64,000 bases of DNA from Diphasiastrum complanatum (GCA_029204225.1 CM055108.1:47045486-47109485), one strand, 5' to 3'. Positions 1 to 12,071 are shown, numbered from the stretch's first letter. The notes: a model not told the origin generated them from the sequence alone. Translations and numbers: made by a program.

Positions 1-656
1 AGAGTTTTTTATTTTAAAAATAAAGACAATACTTGGAAGCGGAGACGCAAAAGACAAAAGAGGAGAAACTCACGAAGATCCAAAGGAGGAAAAATCGAAA
101 ATCCAAAGGAAAACAGGTGTAAGATTCGACTAAGCTTGAAAGACAATCAGTGATAGATCCAACGAAGCTTGTCAGGGATAGTCGAAAGATTCAGCCAAGC
201 TTGCAGGGTAGATGAAATAGAAAGGCAAAAAAAGATAAAAACCAAGTAGCAAATAGAGACAAAAGACGAAATTCCCGAAACCAGGGGAACGTGGGAAAGC
301 ATTAATCTCGAGAAAGAGGAAACTCGCAAACATGAAAGATCGGCATACATCTTTGAAGTGCTTTAAAAAAAAATGGACGAAAGCGAGAAAATCGAAAACC
401 TAAAAAAATGCCAAGATAGCGAATCTGGGATAGCAAAGTTTCTAACAAATGGAATAGGTTAGGAAAGTGAGAGATTAAAAGGCACATTTGGGGATAGTGG
501 AAGTGGAAGAGCAAAAGTTTTGTTTTGTGAGGATCTGGTTCTTGTTTGTTTCTCAAAGTTCCTAACAGTTATTTCACTGGGACAACGAAAAATGGATCAA
601 AACGAAAAAGGCGAGTAAAGTAGCTCTTTTTCTGTTATAGATTGATAGTTTGTTTT
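1..656. repeat. Dispersed repeat block A, copy 1 (purine-rich)
   Basis: This stretch recurs in direct orientation at 63,187-63,841 with only scattered substitutions. In the second copy the block follows an AT-rich LTR-like stretch and a sequence resembling a copia primer-binding site (TTGATATCAAGAG near 63,178), so it may be the untranslated leader of a copia-type element. It is rich in AAAGAC, GAAAATCGAAAA and AAGCTTG words. Short open frames on either strand look accidental. The window begins inside the block, so its left edge is unseen. Confidence 0.75.
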
Positions 657-702
657 AAAGCTTTTTACCTAGTTCAATAGGAGTGTTCATTGGCTTGAAA
701 TC

Positions 703-1555
703 CTACAACCTGAACCTGTGCAACAACTCTCTGACATACTTCACTTGTGTTACACCCACTTCATGTCCTCCAAGGCAATAATGCATTAGGTTGAGATCTG
801 TCATCTCAAATTCTTCCATGTGGTCTTTCTTGATCATGTCTATCATCTCTTGATTATTTCCCGTGATAATAAAGTCATCAACATAAAGAGCAATCAAAGC
901 AACATTCACTCTTCCAATGGCCCTTCTTGCCGCAATGGAAGCACTTGTCTTTCTCCTTGGTCTTGCTGGAAAATCCCTCATCATCCTAAGTCTTGGCAAA
1001 CTGCTGCTTAGACTTCTTCTTGTCCTTGCCATTGGCGTGTCACAAGTGCTTGATCGTCAGTGTTTTGACATCTAGCTTTCACCATTTCTCGTCGTTGCTC
1101 CACCTACATCAAGATTCTTGTGAGCTCGTCAAAGGTTGGCAATCTTTCTCTTGATGCAAACTTTTGATAAGGTTCTGCAATGCCGCACGATGCATTGTGC
1201 ACCAGCTCAACATCACGTATGCGATCACCAATAGAATACAGTTCATCCCTCATTGTCTTAATTTTGGTACATGTACGTCTGGATGTGCTCTCCTTGTTCC
1301 ATGCAGGCACTATTCAGTTTTGACTTCAAAAACATGATTCTTGATGGATTTGACGTCTTGAACTGCTCCTTTAGCACATTCCATGTTTGTCTAGGTGTAA
1401 CTGCAATACAAATGTGGGTAATGATGTGATCTTTCACTGACAAGTTAATGAAGGTCAAAGCTTTCCTCACCTTCTTCTCGACCACTTTGATATCTACTTC
1501 ATTTGGTGGTCTTCTCTCATCACCTTCTACTTTAATTCTAACTGTTGCTAGAGGA
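703..1555 (-). pseudogene. Copia gag fragment fused to a reverse-transcriptase fragment
   Basis: Read on the minus strand from about 1,555, this is a copia Gag (UBN2-like) passage containing TWNVLKEQF and MFLKSKLNS, then a lysine-rich linker and a CCHC zinc knuckle, CFHCGKKGHWKSEC (about 908-948). Within a few codons it passes into reverse transcriptase with the catalytic YVDD motif (ALYVDDFIITGN, about 870-905) and the following HYCLGGHEVG segment. Protease, integrase and most of RT are missing between them, so a large internal deletion joined gag to RT. Several frameshifts and a stop break the frame. It lies head to head with the integrase scrap on the plus strand. No LTR is visible for it. 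Confidence 0.75.
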
Positions 1556-2142
1556 CTATTAGATATTGTACATACAGACATAAGTGGCACAATGCAGAAT
1601 CCTTCATTGAAGGATGCAAAGTATTTTATTACTTTTATTGATGAATTTTTCAAAAGGACAGTTGTGTATTTTATCAAGAAGAAATCAGAGGCCTTCAACC
1701 TCTTTAAATTTTTCAAGGAGCGTGTAGATAAAGAAACTAGTAAAAATATCAAAGCCTTGCAATCCGATAACAATGAAGAGTATATCTCAAGGAGTACTGC
1801 CAAAGCCAAGGCATCAAACAACAGTTCATTACTCCCTATTCGTCTCAATCGAATGGGCTAATTGAGAGGAAGAATCATAACCTGATTGAGTCAGCTAAAT
1901 GCATGCTAGCTCATGCATTATTACCAAAGAGTTTCTAGGCTGAAGCTATCTCCATTGCAACTTACATCCAAAACAGATGTTTGACAAGAGCGCTCTTAGG
2001 AAAGACACCCCGTGAGGTTTGGACAGCATCTAAGCCTTCAGTGAAGAGCCTACGAGTATTAATGCATCGCTTATGCACACATCTCAAGGAGACAAGGAAG
2101 AAATTTGACTTCCAAAGTCTCAGAACCATCCTTGTTGGCTAA
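1553..2142 (+). pseudogene. Copia integrase core fragment
   Basis: Plus-strand translation gives an integrase catalytic-core passage: LLDIVHTDISG carries the first Asp, FITFIDEFFKRTVVYFIKKK follows, and KALQSDNNEEY carries the second Asp. Further on come AEAISIATYIQNRC and KTPREVWTASKPSVKSLR, the usual end of the copia core. Stops and frame changes lie near 1,859 and 1,936, so it is dead. It is transcribed away from the gag-RT scrap it abuts, so the two are either pieces of different elements or were rearranged by an inversion. Confidence 0.75.
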
Positions 2143-2326
2143 ACTTTTTCTAAATCGATCGAAGGAATCACGACAGCGAAGCATACGATGAAATGCAATT
2201 CGGATGGAGTTCAGATGTGATTGCTGGTCACTACCAGCTGAATCACTCCTTGTTAGTGGATTTCAGAGAATCTCCAGATGTCGAGCCAAGCTGAAGACAT
2301 AAAGTATCTCTCACTCATGACCAAGG

Positions 2327-3480
2327 AGGTCTCACCCATGACCGAGGAGGTCTGAGAAGGAGGAGAGCAGAAGAAGCTAAGAGCCGAGGATTACTAGCTA
2401 GGATGACAGTTATTATCTATGTGTGCCTACATGGTGTATTCCAAAGAAGGAACGACCATGTAGGAGCTATTAATTTTTCCTAGGCATTGTAAATAGTGTA
2501 GACCCCTTAAATAATTAGAGTGAGCCACCTTTTGATGGTGACCACTAGTGGAAGGGCTTTTTCCAATTGTAATTTCCAAATTAGTGGAATTGCCACTTGA
2601 ACTCCACATGGGCAGCCTTCTTGCTTATTTAAAGCCCCCCCACTCTTGTGAGGGAGCTTTGATTGTATTGTCAATTCCTCTTGAGTGAATAAAAGAAGAT
2701 CTTTCACGAGTTCTTGACAATTGTGAAGCTCCTTATTCATGGCAATCTTCATGATTGAAATTTCTATGAGCATGTTCTGATTTCTTTTGTGTTTGTGGAT
2801 TAATTATATTTCTTGCTTACTCTGTTGCTTGTGGAATGTAGATGTGGAATAACTTTCTTGTTTCTTGATTTTGTAGTTTCAGCATACAGGTAAACTATAG
2901 AGGCTGAGATCGTGGATCTGATTTGCATACTCTCTAACAATCATGTTCTGGATTGTTCTTGGGTATTCTAAGCGTCAAAAAATGAGTGTTTCTTGATCCA
3001 TGAGTTTCTAGAATGCTGTTAGGAAGCTAGTTTTTTGTTTTTTGTTTCTTGTTGAGTAGCTTAATCTTGTCATTGCATTATTCCCTGATTTCCTAAGATA
3101 GTTTGGTAGATAGATTGTAGATGTGCTCTCTGATTCAGAACATTGATCTATGCTGAGCTAGGACTGGTTGCATGGCTTGTAAATGCATGTAGCTGAGTAA
3201 CGTAATTGTTTCTCCCAACTGACAGGCTGAGAATACACGTTGTAATTTGAGAAATACTTCTGCTTGGAAACCGTTCTAACAAGATGATTAAACCGTAAGG
3301 ATCTATAACTAACGGAAGTAACAAAGAAGAATGAAAAAAAATCGTGTTCACAGATTCAGTTGAAATGTGTGAACATTTGGCACCATTTCCACAGCTACAC
3401 AAACACTTATCCAAGCCAAACCTTTTCGATCTGTGCTGCCAAACCATCGCTCTGAAGTCTCACACACGCATCATTACCGA
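2327..3480 (+). promoter_or_regulatory. LTR-like and leader region of G1 copy 1
   Basis: There is no coding sequence. A TATA-like TATTTAAA is at 2,626-2,633 and an AATAAA signal at 2,688-2,693, a spacing typical of the R region of a plant LTR. The matching part of copy 2 starts at 12,196. A short duplication of the word TCTCACCCATGACCGAGGAGG marks the left edge in this copy (2,305-2,350) but occurs once in copy 2. The end of the LTR within this stretch could not be fixed. Confidence 0.55.
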
Positions 3481-3689
3481 GCTGTTACTTTAGTCTCGAC
3501 CGACGTCCAGCTCCATTCTCGACCGAGGCTTCATGCTCCTTTCCTAGTTGAGCTCCACGACTCTCGTCTAGACCGAACAAAACCTTGTTTCATTCACCTA
3601 TTGAAAGTACACACTCACTCTCGACCGAACAACTACACTCAATACCCATCCAGGTCCTGAGTTAAATCTCAACTGATGCTCATCGATCA

Positions 3690-4112
3690 GATCTCACCCG
3701 AGCCTTCCGTAGACACCTCGACACCAGCTCTTCTATCACATCTCAACCGGTGCCTTTCTGTTACTTCTCGACCGGAGACGTTTGGTCAATTCTCAACCGG
3801 AGGCATCCTGTACAATCTCAACCGACGTTCTCTATCGAATTTCAATCGAAGGTATTCCTATTAAAACTCGACCGAAGCATTCTATCAGATCTCGACCGGA
3901 TCTTTTCTCTCAGATCTCGATTAAAGCATCCTGTCAGATCTCGGCCGAAGCATCATGTCAGATCTCGACCGGAGCTGTCTCTCAGATCTCGACTGAAGTT
4001 GTCTCTCAAATCTCAATTGAACTATTCCATCAACTTTCAACCGGACCTTTCTATCAATTCTCAACTGAGGATTTCTATCAACTCTCAACCGAGAGCTTCG
4101 ACTTCCAACCTG
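3690..4112 (+). repeat. 30-bp degenerate tandem array in G1 copy 1
   Basis: About a dozen imperfect 30-bp units are built around CTCGACCGGAGC/CTCGACTGAAG, each starting near AGATCTC. Because the period is 30 the array is readable in frame and encodes a 10-residue repeat of the type SQISTEA/CQISTGA. Looser units of the same motif reach back to about 3,490. The same array occurs at 13,490-13,925 with different unit losses. It lies just upstream of gag, so it may be part of an N-terminal Gag extension or only a leader repeat. Confidence 0.75.
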
Positions 4113-4139
4113 ACACAAGACAACTTCATGACAAAGTCA

Positions 4140-5735
4140 ACTTTCTTATTTGACTAGGTCTTAGTGTTTGCCAAATACCACAGTTCTTTCCAACTTTATT
4201 GCAAAACCCTCATTGATTTCTTCAAGTCTTTGAGAATGCATGTGATGTCTATGACGAGACATTACCAGAAGCCATGGTTCAGCTCTTCTCGATGACCATG
4301 ATCGATCGAACACAATAATGGTTTTTAAACCTTGATCGTGAAGATAAACGAGATTGGTCACTCTTGAAGGAAGCCTTCATCAAACATTTTAAGCCATTTT
4401 GTTTGATCGAAAGTCCTTTTGTCAAGCTAAGTAACATCAAAATGACAAAAGATGAAAAAGTACGTGACTACATAGAATGATTTAAACGATTAAAAAGTCA
4501 GGTACAAGAACAATCCACTGAATCTATGCTCATAATTTGATTCCTCGTTGGACTCCCACAATGGATATGACGTGAATTTTGCTCCAATAATGAATACACA
4601 TCATTGAAACAAGCCATCTCTGATGCCATTCAAGAAGAAGACGAGAGATCAGATGTCGATGAGCCACATGAACGGAGAGCACATCATGTTGTCCAAGAAG
4701 CTCGACCAAACGAGGAAACACAAGAACAGTTATAGAAAACACAAATGAAGTTGCTTAACCAGCAACAGATGCAAAAACTCACGAAAGAGTTTCAAAACAC
4801 TCTTTAGTCAATCCAGAGTTTGATGCCAAGTTAGTTACCCACTGGTCAAATCCACCATAGACGAGAGAACACATGGTGCCCTCAGTGTCGAGGTGCACAC
4901 ATTGGCAATGAGTGCCCTTCAAATCAACCGGTCCCAGATACTTCATTGATCAAATGCGACATCTGTGACTTTATGGGTCATACCTCACTCTATTGCTATT
5001 ATAACCCGAGGAATCAGCCTCACAACCAGTCAGGGGGACATTATCAAGCTCCTAGACACCAATTTGTTTTACAAAATTAAAATCAGCACTATCCATCACG
5101 AAACAACCAGGTCCATATACAAGAGTTGCCCAGACAATCTAGACATGAACCTCAACCACAACTGGTGCTCTTAGGACCACCTCCAAGGGGACAACCTGAT
5201 CTAGGAGCACAAAAAGATAGACACCCTCGAGAATCTGCACAAACACATCTTGTAGAAAACTCCTACAATCACTCATATTATCACAATACAACACTTCCAT
5301 CTGTAAGTTCTCAACAATATCCAACCGAAAACTCATGATCGTGCAAACGGGATGAGTATTCCACACCAACGAAAAATCCAGTACAACTAGCCATCCAAGA
5401 CGGTTATGCTATTGTCATAGGACCAATGAGCAACCGTTGTTATATTTGTGACAAAACTAGCCACTTCATGGTTGACTGTAAAGTTAAGAACCAATACCAT
5501 GTGGAGTGTCCAAACTGTGTTCATAAACATAGTTTGAAATACTACCCTAAACAACCTAACATGATCCTTCCAGCACATCATATATCATCTGAACCTGTTA
5601 GAGTTCTAACTAGAGCACAACGCCAACAACAAGAACAACAGCAAAACTATGCTAAATCAGCTGACCCACATGGAAGCCACTTGACAACTTCCACATTACC
5701 CAAAGACTACACAGACCCAAACGTGGAACAAAGGT
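4140..5735 (+). pseudogene. G1 copy 1 gag (degraded)
   Basis: Translation shows a retrotransposon Gag capsid passage (ETLPEAMVQLFSMTMIDR, then DKRDWSLLKEAFIKHF and KVRDYIE), a charged segment AIQEEDERSDVDE, and a series of Cys/His motifs: CPQCRGAHIGNEC, CDICDFMGHTSLYC, CYICDKTSHFMVDC and CPNCVHKHS. A Q-rich tail (RQQQEQQQNYAKS) follows. Several stops interrupt it, for example after IDRTQ and near 4,540. Compared with copy 2 it keeps about 390 bp (roughly 4,688-5,082), including the first two zinc motifs, that copy 2 has lost. Gag would package element RNA; this copy cannot make a full protein. Confidence 0.75.
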
Positions 5736-5739
5736 AGTA

Positions 5740-6836
5740 CAATGGATTTAGAGATGAGTTTTCACGAGAGGAAGAACATACAGAAAGTTTGTTATCCATT
5801 CAGATCCCTGACAAAGAGCAATCCCTTCAGGGACTTGAAGTATTTTCTGACCTCCTGCAAGCTCAACTCACTATGTCATTCCATAGCGTGATAAAATCTT
5901 TCATCGGGCTTCAACGCTTTATTCATCGTAGTTTTCAACTGCCTACCATTCCTGATGAACAGCGAAAAACCGAAGAGATTCTTGAAATTCTCCATATTCT
6001 TATGAATCTGCTGAATATAGGTGCTGCTAAAGGGACTAGCATCACCTTGTCTTTGTCCTATAAAGACCACCCCGCAGTATCAGCTATCCTTGATAGAGGA
6101 TCAAACGTTATAATGGATTTGTCATTGGCAAAGTCATGGGGCTTCCATACCCTCAATTAACCACAATACAAACTTCGCATGGCTGATCAACAAGTTACAA
6201 ACCTTGCTGGTCATTTATCAAATATTAAGGTTTGAATAGTAAGTGTCAAATTTGTAATCGATTGTGTCATCTTAGACTTACCAGAAGATGCCAATACTTA
6301 TAAACTCCTTCTTGGTACACCCTGGCTCCAGATGGCAGGTGTTGTCCAAGATTGGAAGCATAGCAAAATCACCTTTGGCAATCACGACAAATGAGTCACT
6401 GTTGACTCAACTGGCCATGTCAAGCCCATTAAAGTTTATGATGATTGGTCATCAAGAACTTATGATGAATCAATGTCGTATTGAAACTGCAGAAGATGTG
6501 GATATTCTCCCTAACCATCAGACCAAGCTTCCACGTCCAGTAGTAACTCAACTCAGATGATTCCCAAAGTTCCACAAAACTTTGTGGAACAACCTTTCGA
6601 TCTTCCACGAAAATTTATAGATTTCACATTGTGGATGACGTTGTTATCCAGGTACCATAGCCACACCAAGAACCTACACCAAGTTCCAACTCCTTTGAAG
6701 GACCAGCTAAAATGATGTCGTTAAACCTTAAAGATCCTGACGAGGAGATGGATCGAATAGTTCATGTTGGTGCACACCTTTCGTCCGAACAACTTTCTGT
6801 TCTGAAAACTTTACTTTGCAAATACAGGGATGTATT
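5740..6836 (+). pseudogene. G1 copy 1 protease and start of reverse transcriptase
   Basis: The retropepsin region reads GTSITLSLSYKDHPAVSAILD, but the catalytic D-S-G is D-R-G here (about 6,090-6,100), whereas copy 2 keeps DSGSS. The usual downstream passage KLRMADQQVTNLAGHLSNIK follows with a frameshift. From 6,712 the frame MMSLNLKDPDEEMDRIVHVGAHLS opens the linker to RT, ending at the Copia-1 insertion. The loss of the active-site residue and the stops make it non-functional. Confidence 0.7.
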
Positions 6837-7573
6837 TGTGAAGAATTGAAAAAGATTATCTATGTTAGATATAGGGGTCTTATGTTTTCTACATCAAGCA
6901 TCTAGGTGTAGGATGTTGATAGGAATAAATTTGGCATAGATGGCAAATTATGCATTTCCACTTGTAATGCCACTATTGAGCAAAATAGAGTAAGAGACTA
7001 AACACTTGCTAATTAGAGTGTAGACAAGTGTAAAGATTTTTGTTTGATGAATTCCAAGAGGTCCAATAGGATATAGAGGTGGAACCTTGTGAGGTCCAAT
7101 AGGAAATTGAGGTGTGCTTGAATATAGTCCAATAGAATTAAGAGGTGCATAGATCAATGATCCAATAGGATCAAGAGGTGACAAAATGTGGTCCAATCAT
7201 AGTTAAGCATAGTGGTAGCTCGTGGACCTACTAGTATCATTGTACTCCTCATTTTTAAGTCAATTGATTTGGTGATTTCATGGATTTTGTGAGTTATTGG
7301 ATTTCTAGCTTTCTCTCTCTACTCGAGAGCTCTTGATGCATTTTCTCTCGCTACCCGAGGAGAGCAGCTTGTTTTTACTTAGATTATTTTTTGAATACTT
7401 CCCACACGTGTGAGTGAGAGTTGGAAGTGATTGAATGCATGTAGTAGTGTGTTTTTGCCATAGGATTCAAGATTGATCTTGAATCTCAATCTAGTCTTGA
7501 TCTTGGTGCATCTACACACCTTAGGAGATCACAAGTACATGTAGTGGACAGTCCACACGTGTGAAATTCAACA
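6837..7573 (+). repeat. Copia-1 5' LTR
   Basis: The LTR begins TGTGAAGAATTG where homology to G1 stops and ends TTCAACA directly before the PBS. The start could be 6,839 instead of 6,837. It contains five degenerate GGTCCAATAGGA units (7,068-7,200) and two CACACGTGTGA motifs (7,403-7,413 and 7,554-7,564). With no 3' LTR to compare, the boundaries rest on the PBS and on the G1 alignment. Confidence 0.75.
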
Positions 7574-7586
7574 TGGTATCAGAGCC
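7574..7586 (+). other. Primer-binding site of Copia-1
   Basis: TGGTATCAGAGCC lies directly after the LTR and is the standard plant copia site complementary to the 3' end of initiator tRNA-Met. About 740 bp of untranslated leader without a gene lies between it and the gag start at 8,331. Confidence 0.92.
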
Positions 7587-8330
7587 TACCTAAGGTTACC
7601 ATGCATTTTGATCCATCTGAGTGAAAAAATTTTCATCAATCTTGAGATAGAAGTTGTCAAGGCCCATTTTCCTAGCTATCTTGTTCAATCTTGGATCAAA
7701 AGAGATCAAAAGGACATTGATTGGGTCTGACCTGGTACTGTACGGAATCAGGTGCTCAGACACGTGTGAGGAACATCCAATTTCAGTTTGGAAGTTCTCT
7801 CTCATGTTTGATCCATTTATCTTGCTTGATAGCTTGATTTGAAGCTATTTTTGTCTAGTTTCTGTTGCAATCAGTTTCATTCCATTTGGTTGAGCCAATC
7901 AAAAGTTATAAGCTTTTGAAGAGGGTTAGGTAGGGCACCTAGACTTGGGTGGACACATTTGGTTTGGTCAAGAGATTGCTTGGTTGATCCAAAATCACAG
8001 TTGTATGCTTGCCAATCTCATCTATATGTGATCTAGGCACTGTTTTGAGATCTTAGCCATTTTGTTTCATGCAATATCATTGTATTTGAGTCAAATTTGG
8101 TTTCTTAGTGTATTTCACACGTGCTAAGAGTGTTAGATCCTAACATTGCCTATACTCCATCATTTGATGTGAAATAGATCTTGTTTTAGAGAGATTTGTG
8201 TAGCTAGTGAGAATCAATTCACAAATTGTTGTAAGATCTTTCATAGGAGGACATAGTATTCAATTATTGGATCCTATTGAAAGTGTGTAACAACATTTAT
8301 TGTTCATCATTTGAGTTTTCTTCACTTCAA

Positions 8331-11300
8331 ATGTCTTCAATGGGTTCATCCTTGTTGGAACCAAGTGAAAGATTGACCACTTCAAATTATTCAATTTGGA
8401 AAATGAGGATGGAGTCCATCTTGATCCTTCAAGACGTGATGGACATAGTTCTTGGCCTTGAAGAAGAACCACAAGTTCTTCAAGAGGTTCAAAAATACAA
8501 AAAGAGAGCTAGGATGGCTCTCCACTACATTAAGATGAATGTCTCTAATGAGATATTGAGGGAGATAGGTACTTGTACAAGAGCCAAAGAAGCTTGGGAT
8601 TGTCTCAAGACTATCTATGAGGCTAAGAATACCTCTAGGCTTCTAACTCTTAGGAATCAAATCTTTCAAAATAGCCAAAAGAGTGATGAGAGTGCATCTA
8701 GTTATGTTTTGAGAGTAAAAGATATTCATAGAGAGCTTGCTTGTATTGGTGATTCCATCCATCAAAATGAGCTAGTTCAAGTCATTCTCAATGGCTTGAG
8801 AAGTGAATTTGATAATCTTGTCCAATCCTATGCCATTAAGGAGGAGCTACCAAGTTTGGAGGCTCTCCAAAGTGTGCTAATTTCAGAAGAATCAAGACAA
8901 GAGTACAAGCTCTTGAGGATGGACAAGCTTTCTCTCACTCATAATGATGGCAAAGCTCTCTTTGCCAAGGATAAGCACAAAGAGAGGAGCAAGAACCAAC
9001 ATCAACAATCCTCAAGCAAGGACAAAGTCAAATCCAAAGACAAAGATGAGGAGGAAGATGATTCCTCTAATGCTTCATCATCCAAGCTCAAGAAGAAGAA
9101 GAAGATCAAGTGCTTTTATTGTGGCAAGAAAGGTCATTATGCCACCAATTGCTTCAAAAAGAAGAATCAACTCAAGCAAGCCAATATTACCAATGAGAAG
9201 GAAGACACTATTGCAAGTGATGGAGAGGGATCTCTTATGGTCTCTAGTTTCTCATCTACTCCTTTCAAGAAGGACGGCCTATGGTATATTGATAGTGGAG
9301 CCTCTTCACATATGTGTAGCTCCAAGGACTCTTTCTCTTCTATTGCACCTTATGATGGAGTGAAGAAATCAATATACACTGTAAATGATTTTGAATGTCC
9401 TATTGAAGGCATAGGGAACATTCCCTTGAAGCTTGCATCCTCTAAAGTTCTTTCTCTCTCTAGAGTTCTTTATGTACCTAAGCTTACCAAGAATCTTATT
9501 AGTGTTGGCCAATTGCTTGATAATGGCCTTGATGTAAAATTCAATGTTGATACTTGCACTATCAAGAAGAATGATGAGATACTTGCATTAGGATCTAGAT
9601 TTGGTGGCATCTATAAACTAGATCCAAATGAGTATGTGAATGCTTGTAATGTTGCTCTTGTGAACAAGCTCTCTATGGAGGAATTATGGCATAGGAGGTT
9701 GGGACATTCCAACTACAAATCCATGCTCTCTATGATCAAATAATCCAAAGCTATTGGCTTGCCAAAGTCATTCTACAAGAAGATCAAGCCTTGTGAGGCT
9801 TGTGCTATTGCTAAATCTCACAAAAAGCCATTTACAAGATCTTCTATCAAAATCAAGCATCCTTTGGAGTTAATCCACTCGGATGTGCATTTCTCATCAA
9901 CTACAAGCAAGGGAGGAGCCACTTGTTTTGTTACTTTCATTGATGATTACACAAGATTCACTTGGATATATCTTCTTGCTTCAAAATCTATGGTGTTTGA
10001 TCATTTCCTTATTTTCAAAGCTTATGTAGAGAAGCAATTCTCATTCAAGATTAAAGCTCTTAGAAGTGATGGAGTTGGTGAATATATCTCCAATAAATTT
10101 CAAGATTTTTGTGAGCCTGAAGGCATTAAAAGAGAGTTTTCTTGTGCCTACTCTCCATCTCAAAATGGAGTGGTCGAGAGAAATAATAGATCTCTATGTG
10201 AATGTGCAAAATCTATGAGAATCGAGGCATCTTTGCCCAAAGATTTTTGGGGAGAAGCCATTAATTGTGTAAATTATCTTCGCAAACATATAGCTCTTGG
10301 AGGAAAGTCACCATATGAAATCTTATTTCTGAAGAAGCCTAAGGTTGATCACATTAGAGTTTTTGGATGCATATGCTTTGTCCATATTCCCTTGGAAACA
10401 AGGAAGGAGGAAGATCCTAGTGCATGCAAAGAGATCATGGTTGGATACTCATCCACCAAGAAGGCCTATAGAGTCTTTATACTCTCTACTTCTCAAGTTA
10501 TTGAAAGTAGAGATGTTGTCTTTCATGAAGATCAACACTCATCATTTGAAGAGGCCGAGATCAAGAAATCTATGGATGCATCATCAATTATTGATTTTGA
10601 AGACAATCATGATGTGATGGGGTCGAGATTTGAAGAAGACTCTCCTCAGATTTTTTCACCAAGAAGATCCATGAGAGATAGATTCGAGCCTAAGAGGCTC
10701 TCATATGTTGACAAAGGCAAACAAGTGGATCTTGATTCCACTGATTATGTTTTTTATGTCTCTCATGAAGAGCCAAAGAATGTACAAGAGGCACTCAATA
10801 CCAAGGAGTGGTATGATGCCATGAAGCAAGAGTATGATGCATTGATCACCAACAATACTTGGGAGCTTGTGGATCCTCCTTCCAACAAGCATGTGATTGG
10901 TTGCAAGTGGGTATTTCGGATCAAGTTCAATCATGATGGCACCATCAACAAGCATAAAGCAAGATTATGTGTCAAAGGATTTGCTCAAATCCATGGTCTT
11001 GATTATGAGGAGACCTTTGCACCCGTTGCAAAGATGGTGACAATAAGAATTATTATTTCTCTTGCTTGTTTTTTCAAGTGGAAGGTGTTCCAATTAGATG
11101 TATCCAATGCCTTTCTAAATGGTTATCTTGAGGAGGAGATCTATATGGAACAACCTCAAGGATTCATCAAGGATGAGTCCAAAGTGTGCTTGCTCTTCAA
11201 AAGTCTTTATGGACTCAAGCAAGCACCAAGATCATGGTATTCAAGACTTAACTCTTTTCTTATCTCACTAGGATTTACTCTTAGTGACTATGATCCTTCC

Positions 11301-12071
11301 ATGTATCTAAAGTTTGTTGATAGCAATATTGTCATTCTTCTAATTTATGTTGATGACATTATTATTTGTGGAAGTTGTATCAAGCTAGTTGATGAAACCA
11401 AGCTAGCACTTGGATGTGAGTTCAAAATGCAAGATCTAGGAGAGATACATTACATCCTAGGCCTAGAAATTGATTTTTATGAAAATCATGTCTTTATATG
11501 CCAATCTAGATATGCTCACTCTATGTTGAAAAAATTCCATATGGAAAATTCTAAGAGCATATATACTTCAATCGAGCAAATTGTAAAAGATCCTAACAAA
11601 GGTGATGAAAGATCCTTTGAGGACATCACACTTTTTAGGAGTCTTGTAGGCTCCTTGATTTGGCTTACCATTACTAGGCCCGATCTTAGTTTTTGTGTGC
11701 ACAAATTGAGTCAATTTATGCAAGAACCTAAGATCCATCATTGGAAGATGGCCAAGAGGATTCTAAGATATGTATCTTCATCTTGTGATTATGGTCTACT
11801 CTATAAAAGTGAAGATCTATCCATTATTGGCTACTCGGATTCGGACTTTGCAAGTGACAAGATGGATCGAAAGTCTATTAGTGCATACACTATCTTTCTT
11901 GGAGGCAATCTAATATCTTGGCTTTCCAAAAAGCAAGATACTATATATCTCTCTTCATGTGAGGCCGAGTACAAAGCACTCACTACAACTACCAAAGAAG
12001 TGCTTTGGATCAAGAGGTTATTAATGGAACTAAAGTGCATAAAGGAGGACTCTCTTACTCTTTTGTATTAA
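8331..12071 (+). pseudogene. Copia-1 Gag-Pol polyprotein with one in-frame stop
   Basis: The ATG at 8,331 (MSSMGSSLLEPSERLTT) starts a copia Gag: the Gag domain covers residues 1-210, a Lys-rich linker follows, and the zinc knuckle is CFYCGKKGHYATNC. Protease shows WYIDSGASSHMC with catalytic D-S-G, and the pre-integrase motif is LWHRRLGHSNY. Just after it, TAA at 9,741-9,743 interrupts the frame. The same frame continues with integrase (CEACAIAKSHKKPF, IHSDVHF, LRSDGVGEY, NGVVERNNRS), RT (WVFRIKFNHDGT, FQLDVSNAFLNG, YVDD in LIYVDDIIIC) and RNase H (GYSDSDFASD, SSCEAEYKAL). It ends at a stop inside RNase H. All visible catalytic motifs are intact, so this copy is very close to coding but lacks the final RNase H segment and the 3' LTR. 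Confidence 0.93.

Larger units (their letters stand above)
2327..6836 (+). mobile_element. Ty3/gypsy element G1, copy 1 (5' half)
   Basis: This is a decayed gypsy element with an LTR-like/leader region, a 30-bp tandem-repeat zone, gag with several zinc knuckles, protease and the start of RT. It is collinear with 12,196-15,646 and 21,207-21,725, where a second copy lies in the same orientation. It stops where Copia-1 begins: both copies share the word TGTATTTG at 6,831-6,838, after which copy 2 continues into RT and copy 1 enters the copia LTR. The rest of this copy is not in the window. I could not find a convincing PBS or LTR termini, so the left boundary is only where homology to copy 2 starts. 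Confidence 0.75.

Noticed and set aside
3690-4112. 30-bp repeats resembling a CRISPR array
   Set aside because: The units are contiguous, degenerate and lack unique spacers; they sit in a plant gypsy element and recur with it at 13.5 kb.
8277-8330. Upstream extension of Copia-1 Gag
   Set aside because: The frame is open but begins with TTG; ATG at 8,331 matches the expected Gag start.
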